Assembly: GCA_021234155.1 (NCBI GenBank)
Contig: JAJEKV010000005.1
Span: 28,424,689 to 28,488,688 of the forward strand
Direction: 5' to 3'
Length of the DNA stretch: 64,000 bases
Source: Isoetes taiwanensis
Taxonomy: Eukaryota > Streptophyta > Lycopodiopsida > Isoetales > Isoetaceae
Below the pieces are notes generated by a model, which searched no databases, was not told the DNA's origin, and worked only from the letters and a program-made list of their open reading frames with translations. Made by a program: the position numbers and the translations under genes. Below, one piece after another: positions 49,848-62,800 of this stretch. Position 1 is the first letter of the stretch; each line of letters begins with the position of its first letter.

Positions 49848-50460
49848 TTATGTTGGATACTTGGCATATTGATGGCGATGGCAAGATAGACAAAAACACT
49901 GTATTGGTTTGCTGCCAAGGTTAACAGAAGGAAGAACATGCTCTTTTAAGAGAAAAGATGGGTTTTCTTATTATTTGCATCTTTTAACTTATGTATTCAA
50001 GGGACCGCAAGATCATCGATATAGAATAGCAGCAAGGGTTACACTTGGATTTGCTCCTCCAGAAGTTGTCAGCATTCTTTGCAACGTCTATAGAATAGTA
50101 AGTTGTTTCAATTATTCTATTCACTTTATTATTTGCTTCTCATATTTAATATTAGTATTTTTTGTATTATATTGAATGCTCGTTATATTGATGGCAATGT
50201 CAAGATAGACAAAAACAATGTGTTGGTTTGCTGCCAAGGTTATTGGGTTGATTGAACAGAAGGAAGAACATGCTCTTTTACGAGTAAAGATCGTTTTTTC
50301 TTATTATCTACTTTTTTAAAATAAAGTAAAAACACAAGTTCAAAGAAGACCGCTTAAGATCATGGATAATCAATAGCAGTGAGAATTAAACTTGAATTCG
50401 CTCCTCCAAAAGTTGTTAGTATTATTTGCAACGTCTATAGAATAGTAAGATGTATCAATT
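49848..50460 (+). repeat. Tandem duplication of about 320-350 bp containing exon-like segments
   Basis: Copy 1 (about 49860-50165) and copy 2 (about 50180-50500) share ATATTGATGGC-ATG-CAAGATAG at 49866 and 50185, GTTTGCTGCCAAGGTTA, AGAAGGAAGAACATGCTCTT, a block ending in CAACGTCTATAGAATAGTAAG, and an ATTATTTGCTT tail. In copy 2 the first part reads FAAKVIGLIEQKEEHALLR. In copy 1 the later part (50002-50097) reads RIAARVTLGFAPPEVVSIL between an AG acceptor and a GTAAGT donor. These look like two exons of an unrecognised gene, duplicated and decayed: copy 1 lost 14 bases in exon 1, and copy 2 lost the second frame. Confidence 0.6.
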
Positions 50461-50659
50461 TTTCTATTCATATTAATTATTTGCTTATTATTAATAAATT
50501 ATACTATTACATGCTAGCTCATGTTTTAATATTGGTATTGCTTTATATTGTGTTTACAATTCCATGCAATGAGTTCATTTCATTAAATTAAGCACCTTTG
50601 TTTTGTTCGACTTCTTATGCTATAATACATCATCCATTATTAGAGTGTGTGTGGGTGTT

Positions 50660-50775
50660 TGGTTTCGTTTGATTTTTCAGGCCAAAAAAAAATTAGTTTA
50701 ACTACCAACATATAACTCCAACTTTTTAAATTAAAATCCCCTTGAAACCCCCTTTGGTTTGAGTGCATATTAAGC
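50660..50775. repeat. Diverged relative of the 15.3-kb foldback element arm
   Basis: ACCAACATATAACT, then AAATTAAAATCCCCTTGA, CCCCCTTTGGTTTGAGTGCA and TATT occur in the same order as in the left arm at 15321-15437. The matching right arm is not seen, so this is a truncated copy. Confidence 0.75.
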
Positions 50776-51250
50776 CATGAGGAGAATCCTCCATGATCCA
50801 TGGATCTCAAACGAGAAACCGTATGTGGCGCCTCTGCACCAAACAACCTTCGCAACCTTAGCGAATTGAAACATCTAAGTAGCTAAAGGAGGGGAAATCA
50901 ACCAAGACTCCGCTGTAGTGGCGAGCGAAAGCAGAAGATTAGGCTTGGCGAGAAGGCAGTGAGCCTCACTCATCCGCAACCATTCTAGCTCGTGACCTGC
51001 TGAGTGCTGGTAAAAATCCTGCAACCTAATATGCCAACTAATCCTACAACCTAATATGCCAATTCTGGCAACTGTCGACACTATCCAAGAGGAGGATAGT
51101 TTGTATTGTTGGAGTTTGCATAAGGAAAACCATTTGATATAAATGGTCATATTGGGAAACTTACTAATTGTTCGAGTAAATTTCCAAACGAAAACAAGTG
51201 AAATAAAAACAGAAACAAATGAGTAGTTTTGTACATTGTATTAGTTGAAT

Positions 51251-53611
<2,361 letters not shown>

Positions 53612-54181
53612 TTAAATGAAACCCATAGAAGATCATCCTCCATCTCCAAAATTCAGCACCAAAATTTGTGTAACGACACCGTTAGGCATCCTCGTTAGAG
53701 TGTGCCATATCGCATGCTGCACATCGTATAGAAAATGTAACCTCTTTCAAATTGAATTCTTGATGACTGTATTACCGCATGGCACCAGAATCCAGCAGCA
53801 AGGTATGTAGATAAAAATGTGGATTGACTACCATTGTTGTCCTAAATAGTCACCGCAAATTCTCACTAGAGCACTATGTTATATAATGTGTCAGTGCCCA
53901 ACCTCCTAGCAAAGGGGAACATTTTGGTCCTTCAAATTCCAATAATCAATGTAAAAGAGTCATAACCATATGCTGGTGCATTGAGTTCAAATTGTTCCTT
54001 CTTATTTGACGCATTGGAGGCAGCCAGCAACTTAAGAGACATACCGACTGGCATACCTTTGTGTTGACGAATTAAAGCCATAGACTGTATAATTGCCATA
54101 TAAAGGCTAGCACCAGAGAAATTATCACTCAGGCCCTGTTCATCGGATAAAACTTTTAATCATGTCATGCAGAGATTTTTA

Positions 54182-54258
54182 CTAAAGAATGTATTGCACA
54201 TGCCTTTGCAGCCAGAGGTCTTTGCTAAATAATGCATTGCACATGCCTTTGCAGCTAG
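54182..54258. repeat. Tandem duplication, 43-bp unit
   Basis: GCACATGCCTTTGCAGC begins at 54196 and 54239, preceded by CTAAA(G/T)AATG(T/C)ATT in both copies. Confidence 0.85.
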
Positions 54259-54411
54259 AACTGACGCCATCACATCTAAACATCAATCTGTACAGATTAC
54301 AGAGCAAACTCTGGCAAATAGACATGTTGGTCCATACCAAAGTGAGAACCCGAAATGCAAATGGCATGGCAAGGTAGGAAATCACGTCTCAAATGCCAGA
54401 ACGTCATTATT

Positions 54412-54830
54412 CTGTGATGCCGGAAACTATGATCTTGAATACGATCTTAATTAAAGCTGGGCAAAGCTACGATGAATAGGAGCTAAGGAAACCCTGATTT
54501 GCGTGGTGGAGCATCTTCTAATCCAACTATAGGCAACGATCCATACCTTTGTGAAGCCTCTTCTGATCTAACCTAGGCGATGGTCCAGAACGGCCATTGA
54601 ATTTTGAAAACAGTCTACTCTAGATCATGATCGAATGGCTTAAGCCACATCAATTGAAATTATCCTGTGATGCCGGGAACTATGATCTTGATTAAGGCTG
54701 AAATAGAGCTACGATAAATACGAGCTCAGAAAACCCTGGTTTACCTTTGTGGAGCATCATAAGGCGTCGATCCATACCTTTGTGGAGCATCTCTACTCTA
54801 ACCTAGGCGATGATCATGATCAAATGATAA
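54412..54830. repeat. Direct repeat, 253-bp period, upstream of the kinase gene
   Basis: CTGTGATGCCGG(A/G)AACTATG begins at 54412 and 54665. Both copies continue with AGCTACGAT(G/A)AATA, GGAGCATC, CGATCCATACCTTTGTG and CTAACCTAGGCGATG. It lies 0.8-1.2 kb upstream of the kinase start codon and could be part of its promoter or an independent repeat. Confidence 0.85.
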
Positions 54831-55699
54831 CCAACTCACATTTTTGCCACGTGGATATACCAGCCAACAACATAAGGGGCCACTCATCACTTGTGCTAAA
54901 AATATCAAGTATACAAATTAAATTAGGGTGAAATCACATTATAGGGATGGATATAACGTGACGTGGCAGGGAAGGGTAGCCTCAGGATGTTGAATTCACC
55001 TGAATCGTATCACACCAAGAACAAAAAGAAGGAAGCCACGCAAAGGCGCCCACGGTAGGCGAACTCCCCGGCAAGATCAAAGCGCACCCACCCTATCACA
55101 CCAAGCGTGCCTAAATCGACTCACCCTTGAATTTTGGGCCGGAAAAGGGAGGCTGTCAGATCTTTTTTGGCGGTGGCCACGTCGACTAGTTCACGTAAAA
55201 ACAGTTTAGATAAAATTTTGCTTGTGCGTCTAGTAGCACCATGCCACGTGGCACACATTCAAACCATGAATGTGAACACTTTTTCTGAATTTCTTCCTGT
55301 GGCCGCGTTTCTTGGCTGCTTCAACTATTTTACCCACAGATCAGAGATTTACCCCGCATTCTCAGAAGTTTACCAATGATTTTGAAGATCTACCCGCATT
55401 CTAAGGAGTTTATCAATGATTACGAAGAGTTTTCTTGTCGCGAATTTTATCTAAAAGCTGTTTTTCGCGTTATAAAAATGTTGCTTAAAGCAACATTTTG
55501 CAACATTCTTATATGTGTAATCAGGAGCCTTTGGCATCGAGAAAAGAGGCGCCAAGCCTTGCCGTAAAAAAGAGAAAAAAAAAGAGAAATTTGACCATTG
55601 AGCTAATTCAATTTTCTATCAAAGGGGTCTACACAAGCTACCGCAACTTCTCCTACAATTCTGCCAAGTATGATTTTTCAAAGATGAATTGATGAGCAA

Positions 55700-57352
55700 A
55701 ATATCTCAATTTGCTGACATTTTCCTTGGAAGGTGCTTCCTCATGGGAAGGCTACTAAACTTCTTGGTATACCTGTGGGTATTCATATTTCTACCTCTGA
55801 TGCTTGGGATATTATCATTGAAGGGTTACGTAAGCATTTGTTTTGGTGGAATACTGCTAAGCTCTCTCTGCCAGCGCGAATAACTGTTGCTAAGTATGTT
55901 TTAAGTAATTCCCATGTCTATATGGCCTCTGCCCTTCTGGCTTCTCAGTCAAAATTTTAGGTGATTGTTACGATTGTCCGTAACTTCATTTGGGGTGGGA
56001 CTGAGGAGTATGATGTGGTCAAGGTTGCATGGTCCAAATGCACCAAGCCAAAATTTGCAGGTGGTTTGGGTATGACAGACTTCCATTTGCAGAGTAAGAT
56101 TCTAATTTCTAAATTCATTTGGAGGATCCTTAAGGATATGGTTGACTCACACGGAGTGCGGTTGGTGAAGCTTGATCACTTGCACATTGTGTTCCTTTTG
56201 GGAAAGCTTCATTAAAACCGCTTCTTCCTTGGAGTCTCTTTTATCGGCTATGCCCTTTTCCTAATGCCTCTCCTTTTTTTGAAAGGCTTGTTGGAGTCAT
56301 GGGAGGCGATCACGGACCCTATTTCCAGATTGATCTTGTTGCATGCCATCAATTTGAATGCCCCTTGTTGGTGGATACCGTGGAAAATAATCTTCCACTT
56401 TGTGCCTCGGTTCATCCATTAACTCAACGCGGTATTTGGAGGTTAGCGGGAATCTTGGTGGTTGTGGCGTGGTATGATTACGGCGATTAGCGACATGGCA
56501 AATCTTTCAAACAAAATTCTCATTGTCTCGATGGGACGGACCTATTTGGCAAAAGGTTGCTAGTACTCGCCATTGGTTGCTCGGATGCTATTGAAGGGTG
56601 CATGTGGGTTTCCCACGGAGGTATTCATGAGCATAGGCTTGTGAATTCTATGTATAGGTCGCTTGACAATAGTGATATCCTTCCGCCATCCACTAGGTGG
56701 TCCCTTGACTTTCACCTCCTAATTGGAGGCATTATGTGGACTTGGGCTTGGGATAAACTACTCCATCCCTAAGGTGGGCGTGCTTTGGTGGTAGGTTCTT
56801 CACGGATGTCCTCGTGTGAGCGTGCTTGTCCACGAGATTTGATCCTCGAGTGTGCACTTTCCGCCCCTAATGCAAGCAAAGGGACGAGACCATTGAGCAT
56901 TGTTTCTTTTTTATGTGTTCATCTCGGCTGTTTGGTCTTGGTCGCTTTCTCTTTTCATGTGACATTGACAAGTCGCCAAGTGCTTACGGTACGTCTATCA
57001 GATTCTTGGAATAAGTTCTTGAGCCAAGCATTTCATTTAGCATCGGGATGGTTGTTATGGTCCATCACGAGGCCTTGAAGACTATCTATCTTTCGGGGGT
57101 TTGGATATTCCTCTGCGGGTGTCTTCCAAGGCGCACAAGCTAAATTGTTAAGGCTTACCATTGCTCTTCGCTTGCTCGCCAAAGCGGCGGTTGATATTTG
57201 AATCCTATTTGAGTGTGTTGTCTTATGCATAGAATTTTGGTGGTTCTACTCGATTGGATCATGATTATCCTCGAGACTTTATTCCGCCCTGCATTTGTAT
57301 TTTGCTTTTGGCTTGGAGTTTCAATAAAGTTTGTCGTCCTTCAAAAAAAAAA
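55700..57352 (+). mobile_element. LINE (non-LTR retrotransposon) 3' part with poly(A) tail
   Basis: Broken frames match the end of plant LINE reverse transcriptase: GKATKLLGIPVG (about 55747), LFWWNTAKLSLPARITVAKY, an in-frame TAG at 55958, then VRNFIWGG (about 55977) and CTKPKFAGGLGMTDF (about 56038). Further on, a zinc-knuckle-like segment reads ETIEHCFF (about 56886) in another frame. The element ends with AATAAAG (57323-57329) and an A11 tail at about 57342-57352, the usual LINE 3' end. It is 5'-truncated (no endonuclease or RT catalytic YxDD seen) and carries several frame changes. It gives the orientation and end point of the insertion. Confidence 0.85.
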
Positions 57353-57479
57353 ATTAGCGACATTTTAATGCTTCTCTTATTTTTTCCCTTGCATTTTATT
57401 CTTTCGGATGTTTCTCTATTTTTGTTTGTATCTAGTGTAAATAGCTTATATTACAAGTTCCATGTTCCTTTTGTCTAGC

Positions 57480-58560
57480 TAGAGGCTAGCTAGCGGGGAG
57501 GATGTTCGATGCACCCAAAATAATGAAATTCAAATTCTTCATTTTCTATGAAGCCTCACGAAAACAATCGTCTTCATCATGTTAGAACGACACGGAAGCC
57601 GTCTCAAGGTAATTTATGTAAATTGCATATGTGCTTTGCTTTTATTTTGTTTTGCTAGACATGTGATTCTCTTCCCTGGCCTGTAAGATTCAACATAACA
57701 TCAGGTGTTGCAAAGGGTCTGGCTTATATGCACCATGAATGCACAGACAAAATCCTTCACCTAGACCCTAATCATTAAAATATACCCCTCGATTCAAAAT
57801 TACGGCTGCGGTTTTCAAAGTATACAGTGAGTTCAACTAAGGGACAAACACCACAAAACTGCAAGATTACATAAAAATTGGATGCTACTATGGATTTTAT
57901 AGTTTTGCCCATCTGAACAAAAGAGATATAGAAGAGCTTCTTAAGTCTGTCCCATTACTATTCAAGCAATGCCAATTACAATGGTTCAGAGCATTTCTTT
58001 TTACATTTTTCTTCTTTCATGAAATTTGAATATCATGGAAATATCTTCTGTTGTTAATCTGCAACACAATGGCAATGCAAGCTTTGAAAGTGGTGGATAA
58101 AAAATCTGTTTCGTGGGCGCTCTGCTACTACGGCATCCCCAACTTCCTCTGTTTTTGTGGGCACTAGTCTGATCAATCTTTGCTATTCTCTGCCAGCTCC
58201 AGTTTTGGGTTGACAAATGCCTCTATTTTAGTCGGATTAAGCTATACTTTTGGGTAGTTTTTCGGATTAATCTCTTCTATTCTACCATAGACGAGTTTCT
58301 ATGTTTTGGGTCTTCGTGGGGGATTAATGCCATACAGGCGATAAATTTCTCTGTTTTTGGGGCCGAATCTTGTTGGGCGGATTATATAGCGATAAAAACT
58401 CTGCATTTGGGGATTAAAACCATTGTAATGCTATTCGGCACTACCAACTGCTTTCGATTCATGAGTTGGCGGCTTTAAATTTTCTGTTTGTGTTGGAAAT
58501 TCTTAACGTAACAAAAGCATATTTTTAACAACTGCAGCGAGAGACAATCATATATGCACA
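57480..58560. other. No gene recognised; loose GGATTAA-TTCTGTTTTTG repeats
   Basis: Between about 58130 and 58420 a GGATTAA ... TCT(C)TGTTTTTGGG word pair recurs about four times without fixed spacing. The rest codes for nothing visible. Confidence 0.4.
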
Positions 58561-58689
58561 GGAGGCATAACTTTGCTCACTTGTCGCTTTGTTTCCACGC
58601 CCAACCAAAAACGAGCTTCTGAGATCAATAGATATGAAAAAAGTATACAATCTTTGGGAAATAGAGCGGTGAAAACCCTAAAAAACGGA

Positions 58690-59120
58690 ACTAGAAATCG
58701 ATGTTTTTTTCTCGAACTCCTAGCCAAACATCAACAAATCAAATACCTTTGGCAAGAGCTCTCGAGAGAGCTTTCGAGCGGCGATTTTGTGAGAAACCGA
58801 GTATGAACCAAAAGTGGAGATGCGAGGATGTGAATATGTGGTTTTGTCATGGAACTATTCAAACACATTCAAAGCATACGTACCTTGAGAAAGACCTCGG
58901 AGAGGCTTTCCAAAAGCAAAAATTCCAGCTAAGGCGGAGTTTTAATTTGCCGATATCTGATAAAAATGTATGGATAGCACCACGAAGCGCTTGGGGATTT
59001 TTGGGCCCTCGATTTGCAACACGAAAATTATGTTTTCGATGTGGAAAGATTACTCAAACATATGCAAATTACATACCTACATCGGAAAGAGCTTTGAGAT
59101 GAATTTCCAGCGCCAACAAA
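58690..59120 (-). repeat. Three degenerate copies of a donor-bearing segment
   Basis: A CAAA-ATACCTT-(AG)AGCTCTC-GAGAGCTTTC-like block occurs at about 58738, 58875 and 59066. Read on the minus strand each is a purine-rich run ending in a splice-donor-like AAG|GTATTT, AAG|GTACGT or TAG|GTATGT. They may be tandemly duplicated exon ends; the gene is not recognised. Confidence 0.45.
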
Positions 59121-59855
59121 TTTCAGTCGATCTAGAGGCTAGAAGGTGTAGAACAGGCAATGTCAAGGACTTACTTGTAATCTCGATCTTTCCTCCACTC
59201 CAGATAGATAGACAACTTCAAAACCGAGATAGATCAGAAGACCCTATGGAGGAAAAGGAAAGAGCATACAGAAAAACCCTCCATATAAGCTAGAATAATG
59301 AATTGAGCTAGAGCTGGCCCAATCCGTGCCGGATGGAATTTCTCTTGGACGATGTGAACCAAGTAAAGAATATAAAATGGACCACAACGGAAAATGGATT
59401 GTCCTCATTAGCATATGATATGATGGAGTCACCAGTCTCATTTCACATCCTATTATGTATCATATGCTTGAATGATCCACGGGAGATGGAATTGCATGTG
59501 TATATGGATCGAACTAGATTTTAAGCCGAGGAACTAGTTGAGTTTGCTGGTGGTGCGAAGGGATTCATTTGTGCACAAATATCTAGCACAATAATAGGGG
59601 TTCCGTTCGTATTTTTATATGTTTTTTCCATAAGGTTTTATTATGACTTGGAGGTTGTATTGCAAGTGAACTAATAACCAGCACATCTAGAGTGCCCATA
59701 CACTCGCATTAGTCCTAATCATTTGCTTTAATAAATAAGATCCATGCATTTTGTTTTGCTATGTATTTTTTGTTTTTGGTATGCAAAGTTCAAAAAAAAT
59801 ATTTTAGGATATAGCAAGAGGTTGCATACATTGAAACAGGGCCTGCAACGCTATT

Positions 59856-59918
59856 GATGTACCCGTTCGCCCTATGAAAAGGTGCGAGACTCATTGTCTC
59901 GATTCAGCGGTGTACATC
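59856..59918. repeat. Nested inverted repeats (hairpin within hairpin)
   Basis: The outer arms GATGTACCCG and CGGTGTACATC pair with one bulge and enclose an inner perfect hairpin CGAGAC-TCATT-GTCTCG at 59885-59901. A GCCCGG/CCGGGC hairpin follows at about 59955-59971. It could be a small structured RNA or an element end; no other evidence. Confidence 0.6.
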
Positions 59919-60162
59919 ATTTCCAAATTGAGACAAAGCGGATGGATTGGGGAGCCCGGTGGGGCCGGGCTTTGTCGATCTTTGCCAAATGGGAGCTATT
60001 AAGAATGAATACCATACCCTCCAAGCTTTTTGGCGTATGATCAAGTTCGCACGCGCTATGTTGAGTTGTTCAAGTCGGCTAGATCTTTGGGATCATACCT
60101 TCGAGGAGGTCATGGATGTGGAGGATCAGCTATATCCCCAGACACGCGCCTGATTTGTATAT

Positions 60163-60200
60163 GTGTCACACACGCACGTGCACGCGTGCGCACACACACA
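60163..60200. repeat. Alternating purine-pyrimidine tract
   Basis: Mixed CA/CG repeats (CACACGCACGTGCACGCGTG type) for about 38 bp, then CACACACACA. A candidate for left-handed DNA. Confidence 0.8.
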
Positions 60201-60247
60201 AGTTATTTAATACGTCCTGCAACATTTCTAAAAAAATTTCCATTTTT

Positions 60248-60360
60248 GGTAACCTTAATATGAAAAAAGAAAGCATATATTTAATAATGGAAGTGTGGAG
60301 AGTTGGCTAAGGGGTTTCTCTAGGATGATGAAATTATTGGTTCAAACCCACTTTTAATAC
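60248..60360 (+). mobile_element. SINE-like unit with tRNA-type A and B boxes, copy 1
   Basis: TGGCTAAGGGG (60304-60314) fits the RNA polymerase III A box, and GGTTCAAACCC (60339-60349) fits the B box, with spacing typical of a tRNA head. The shared upstream block GGTAACCTTAA...ATAATGGAAGTGT also precedes copy 2, so the duplicated unit is larger than the head. The 3' end and target duplication were not resolved. Confidence 0.55.
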
Positions 60361-60380
60361 AAAATTTTTGACTAAAACTT

Positions 60381-61640
60381 ATGAGAATTCCTTGGGTTCT
60401 TTTAGATTTCGTGAGATACCTTTAGATTCTATCAAGATTCTCTTAGGGTTTCTAAGGCTTCATGAAGATTTCTTTAGATTTGCATAGATTCCTCTATGTT
60501 GTATGAGATTTCCTTAGGTTTCATAAGATTCCTTTATTCTAGAATGTTCTAGAACCTGGTAGAATGTTGTAGACCATTCCAGAACCTTTTTGGAGGTTCT
60601 AGACCATTCTAAAGGATTCCAGAACCATCTAGAAGTTCTAGAACTTTCTAGAGGCCTCTTGAATTTTCTATAACATAACACAATTATTTGGAATATCCTA
60701 GAACATTCTAGAGCGCTCTAGAACTGTTTAGCCAAGAACCAAAATGGCCATCCTCATCTGGATAGCCTAGACTCTTTTTTGCATCTATGCATGTGGGATA
60801 TATGTGCATGCCCTAAATTCTAGAACAATCTTCAAAATTGTATAACCATTAGGGTTTCATGTAACCTTAACAAGAGAAAAGCAAATATATTGAAGAATGG
60901 AAGTGTTCAGAGTTGGAGGTTGGTGTGGGGATAATGAGGTCAGGGGTTCAATATCCTTTTAGTATAAAAAAATTTGCTATAGAGTGGAAGATCCCCAAAC
61001 AAACAGATATAACTAAATATAACTAATTCTTTTAGAGGCCTGCTTGTCCTGACAAACAGATGCATCATAACCATTGAACTATCAACGATAGTAAAACCCA
61101 ATGGCTGAGATTGAACGAGACACCTTAAAATAGAAGTCCCTAAGAATAATAAATGTTGAAAAGTCCATAAAAATAGTACTTTGTGAGTGGAATATAGAAA
61201 TGTAGGGGAATTTTCATAAAATCCGATGGAACCTTATAAAACCTAGGGGAATCTCATAAAATCTAATGAAATGTAAAATAATCTTAGAGAATCTAAGGGT
61301 ACCTTCATTGAACCGAAAAAAATTTAAGGGAATTTTCATAGAATCTAAGGGAATCTCACAAAATGTAAGATAATCTGAGAGAATCTAATGGAATCTCGTA
61401 AAATTAAGAGAATTTAAGTTCTTAAGCACCTCAACCTAAAGAATAGTTACTTTTGAAAAGTCTCTAAAAATAGTAAGCTTTTAGCCGGAATTTAAGAGAA
61501 TCTCATAAAATGTAAGGAAATCTAAAGGAAAATGTTCATAAACTCTTAGAAAAGTCCCTAAAAATAGTAATTTTTAGCCGAAAAATCATAGGAATCTCAC
61601 AAAATGTAAGGAAATGTAAGGGAGAATGTTCATAAACTCT
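60381..61640. repeat. Low-complexity AGATTCCTTAGG / CCTAAGGAATCT region, both orientations
   Basis: 60381-60536 consists of imperfect AGATTCCTTTAGGTTTCATA units, and 61200-61640 of the complementary GAATCTCATAAAATCTAAGG units, so the two halves are inverted relatives. 60537-60730 is a dense cluster of TTCTAGAA/CTAGAAC words. A second block, AAAATAGTAA(C)TTTTTAGCCG with AAGTCCCTAAAA, recurs at about 61150, 61460 and 61555. Confidence 0.75.
60858..60970 (+). mobile_element. SINE-like unit, copy 2
   Basis: Repeats copy 1 from GTAACCTTAA through AGAATGGAAGTGT-CAGAGTTGG to a B-box-like GGTTCAATATCC (60945-60956) and the CTTTTAGTAT tail (CTTTTAATAC in copy 1). The A box is degenerate (GTTGGAGGTTGG). 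Confidence 0.5.
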
Positions 61641-62325
61641 TAGAACACTGGAACATGGACAGGCTAGAACATGCACACAATAGAACATGCACCGTAGGAT
61701 CGATTAAAGACTTGTTGGGTTGGTGTAAAAGTGGGGGCGGTGAGTAGCAAGATTCTTAACATTTGGGGTTACACGTCGATCCTATTTCTAACATTTAGAT
61801 TGAGCTTGCAATGTTTCAAAACTTTACGGTGCCTACCCATAAGCATCTAGAACATGCCAAAACTTTGCCTTTTTGCATTCTTTCAAGAAAACTTTCTACT
61901 TTTTTACTGAGGTGCTTATCCACGAGCACCTAGAACATTCTAGAACTATCTAAAATATTCTATTTTCGGTTCTTACAATTTTTCAGAAAAACTCCCTAGT
62001 TTTAAACTGTGGTGCTTATTCATTAGCATCTAGAACATTCTAGAACTATCTAAAACATCCTATTTTGAGCTTTTTAATGTTCAATAAGACTTTATATTTC
62101 TAGACTAATTTACTATTCTTGGCATTAGACTGAGGTGCCTACCCATGAGCATCTAGAACATCTCAAAATATTCTATTTTGGTTGTTTGTAAAATTTCAAA
62201 AACTTTCTATTTTTGACCGAGAAATGCTTGTTTGTTAGTATCACGGAACATTATACTTTGCACGTTTTTGTATTCGTTCAAAAAAACTTTCTATTTGTTT
62301 ACTGAGGTGCTTATCTATGAGTATA

Positions 62326-62800
62326 TTTAACGTTCCTAACCGACATGCCCTTAGCCAATTGGGCAAAACCGTCTAGACGTTTATGAGTAGTCGCTTCTAC
62401 CCATTATGCCGGTGTCTCGGGAACGCTCCAGGGGTTCCATTATGCCGGTGTCTCGGGAACGCTCCAGGGGTTCGAATACTCGAGCGGTCTACCATGGGCC
62501 TGTTACAATCTCTCCCACTGGAACTATGCTCCTCGAGCATCCAAGTCTATACCATGTCACAATGATTACTAAGTCTTTGCAAATTACCCATGCATATAGG
62601 CTCCCATAAAGATTCGAACTCGAGACCTGTTCTGATACCAACTGTGACGTTCCTAACCAACATGCCCTTAGCCAACTGGGTAAAACCGTCTAGACGTTTA
62701 TGAGTAGTCGCTTCTACCCATTTATGCCGGTGTCTCGGGAACGCCCCACAGGCATATTCAAGGTTCGAATGCTCGAGCAGTCTACCATGAGCTCGTTACA
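62326..62800 (-). mobile_element. TRIM retrotransposon (terminal-repeat retrotransposon in miniature), 475 bp
   Basis: Complete non-coding LTR element on the minus strand. The 5' LTR is 62643-62800, starting TGTAACGAGC and ending AACGTCACA. A two-base spacer GT follows, then a primer binding site TGGTATCAGAACAG (62640-62627), the initiator-Met tRNA type. The internal region is only about 135 bp. The polypurine tract AGTGGGAGAGAT (62519-62508) abuts the 3' LTR (62507-62326), which starts TGTAACAGGC and contains a 36-bp duplication (62401-62472). Flanking 5-mers are GTATA (62321-62325) and GTATC (62801-62805), a near-perfect target duplication. The host site is one satellite unit, whose sequence resumes exactly after the element. 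Being gene-less, it would need proteins from an autonomous relative. Confidence 0.92.
62627..62640 (-). other. Primer binding site of the TRIM element
   Basis: TGGTATCAGAACAG on the minus strand. The first ten or so bases match the usual plant retrotransposon primer site complementary to the 3' end of initiator methionine tRNA (TGGTATCAGAGC). Confidence 0.88.

Noticed and set aside
49866-49900. DGDGKID peptide as an EF-hand
   Set aside because: The surrounding residues do not fit the EF-hand helix pattern, and the likely coding frame of this duplicated segment is a different one.
59953-59971. GCCCGG...CCGGGC hairpin as a second Helitron 3' end
   Set aside because: It is not followed by CTAG-type terminal bases at the right distance.
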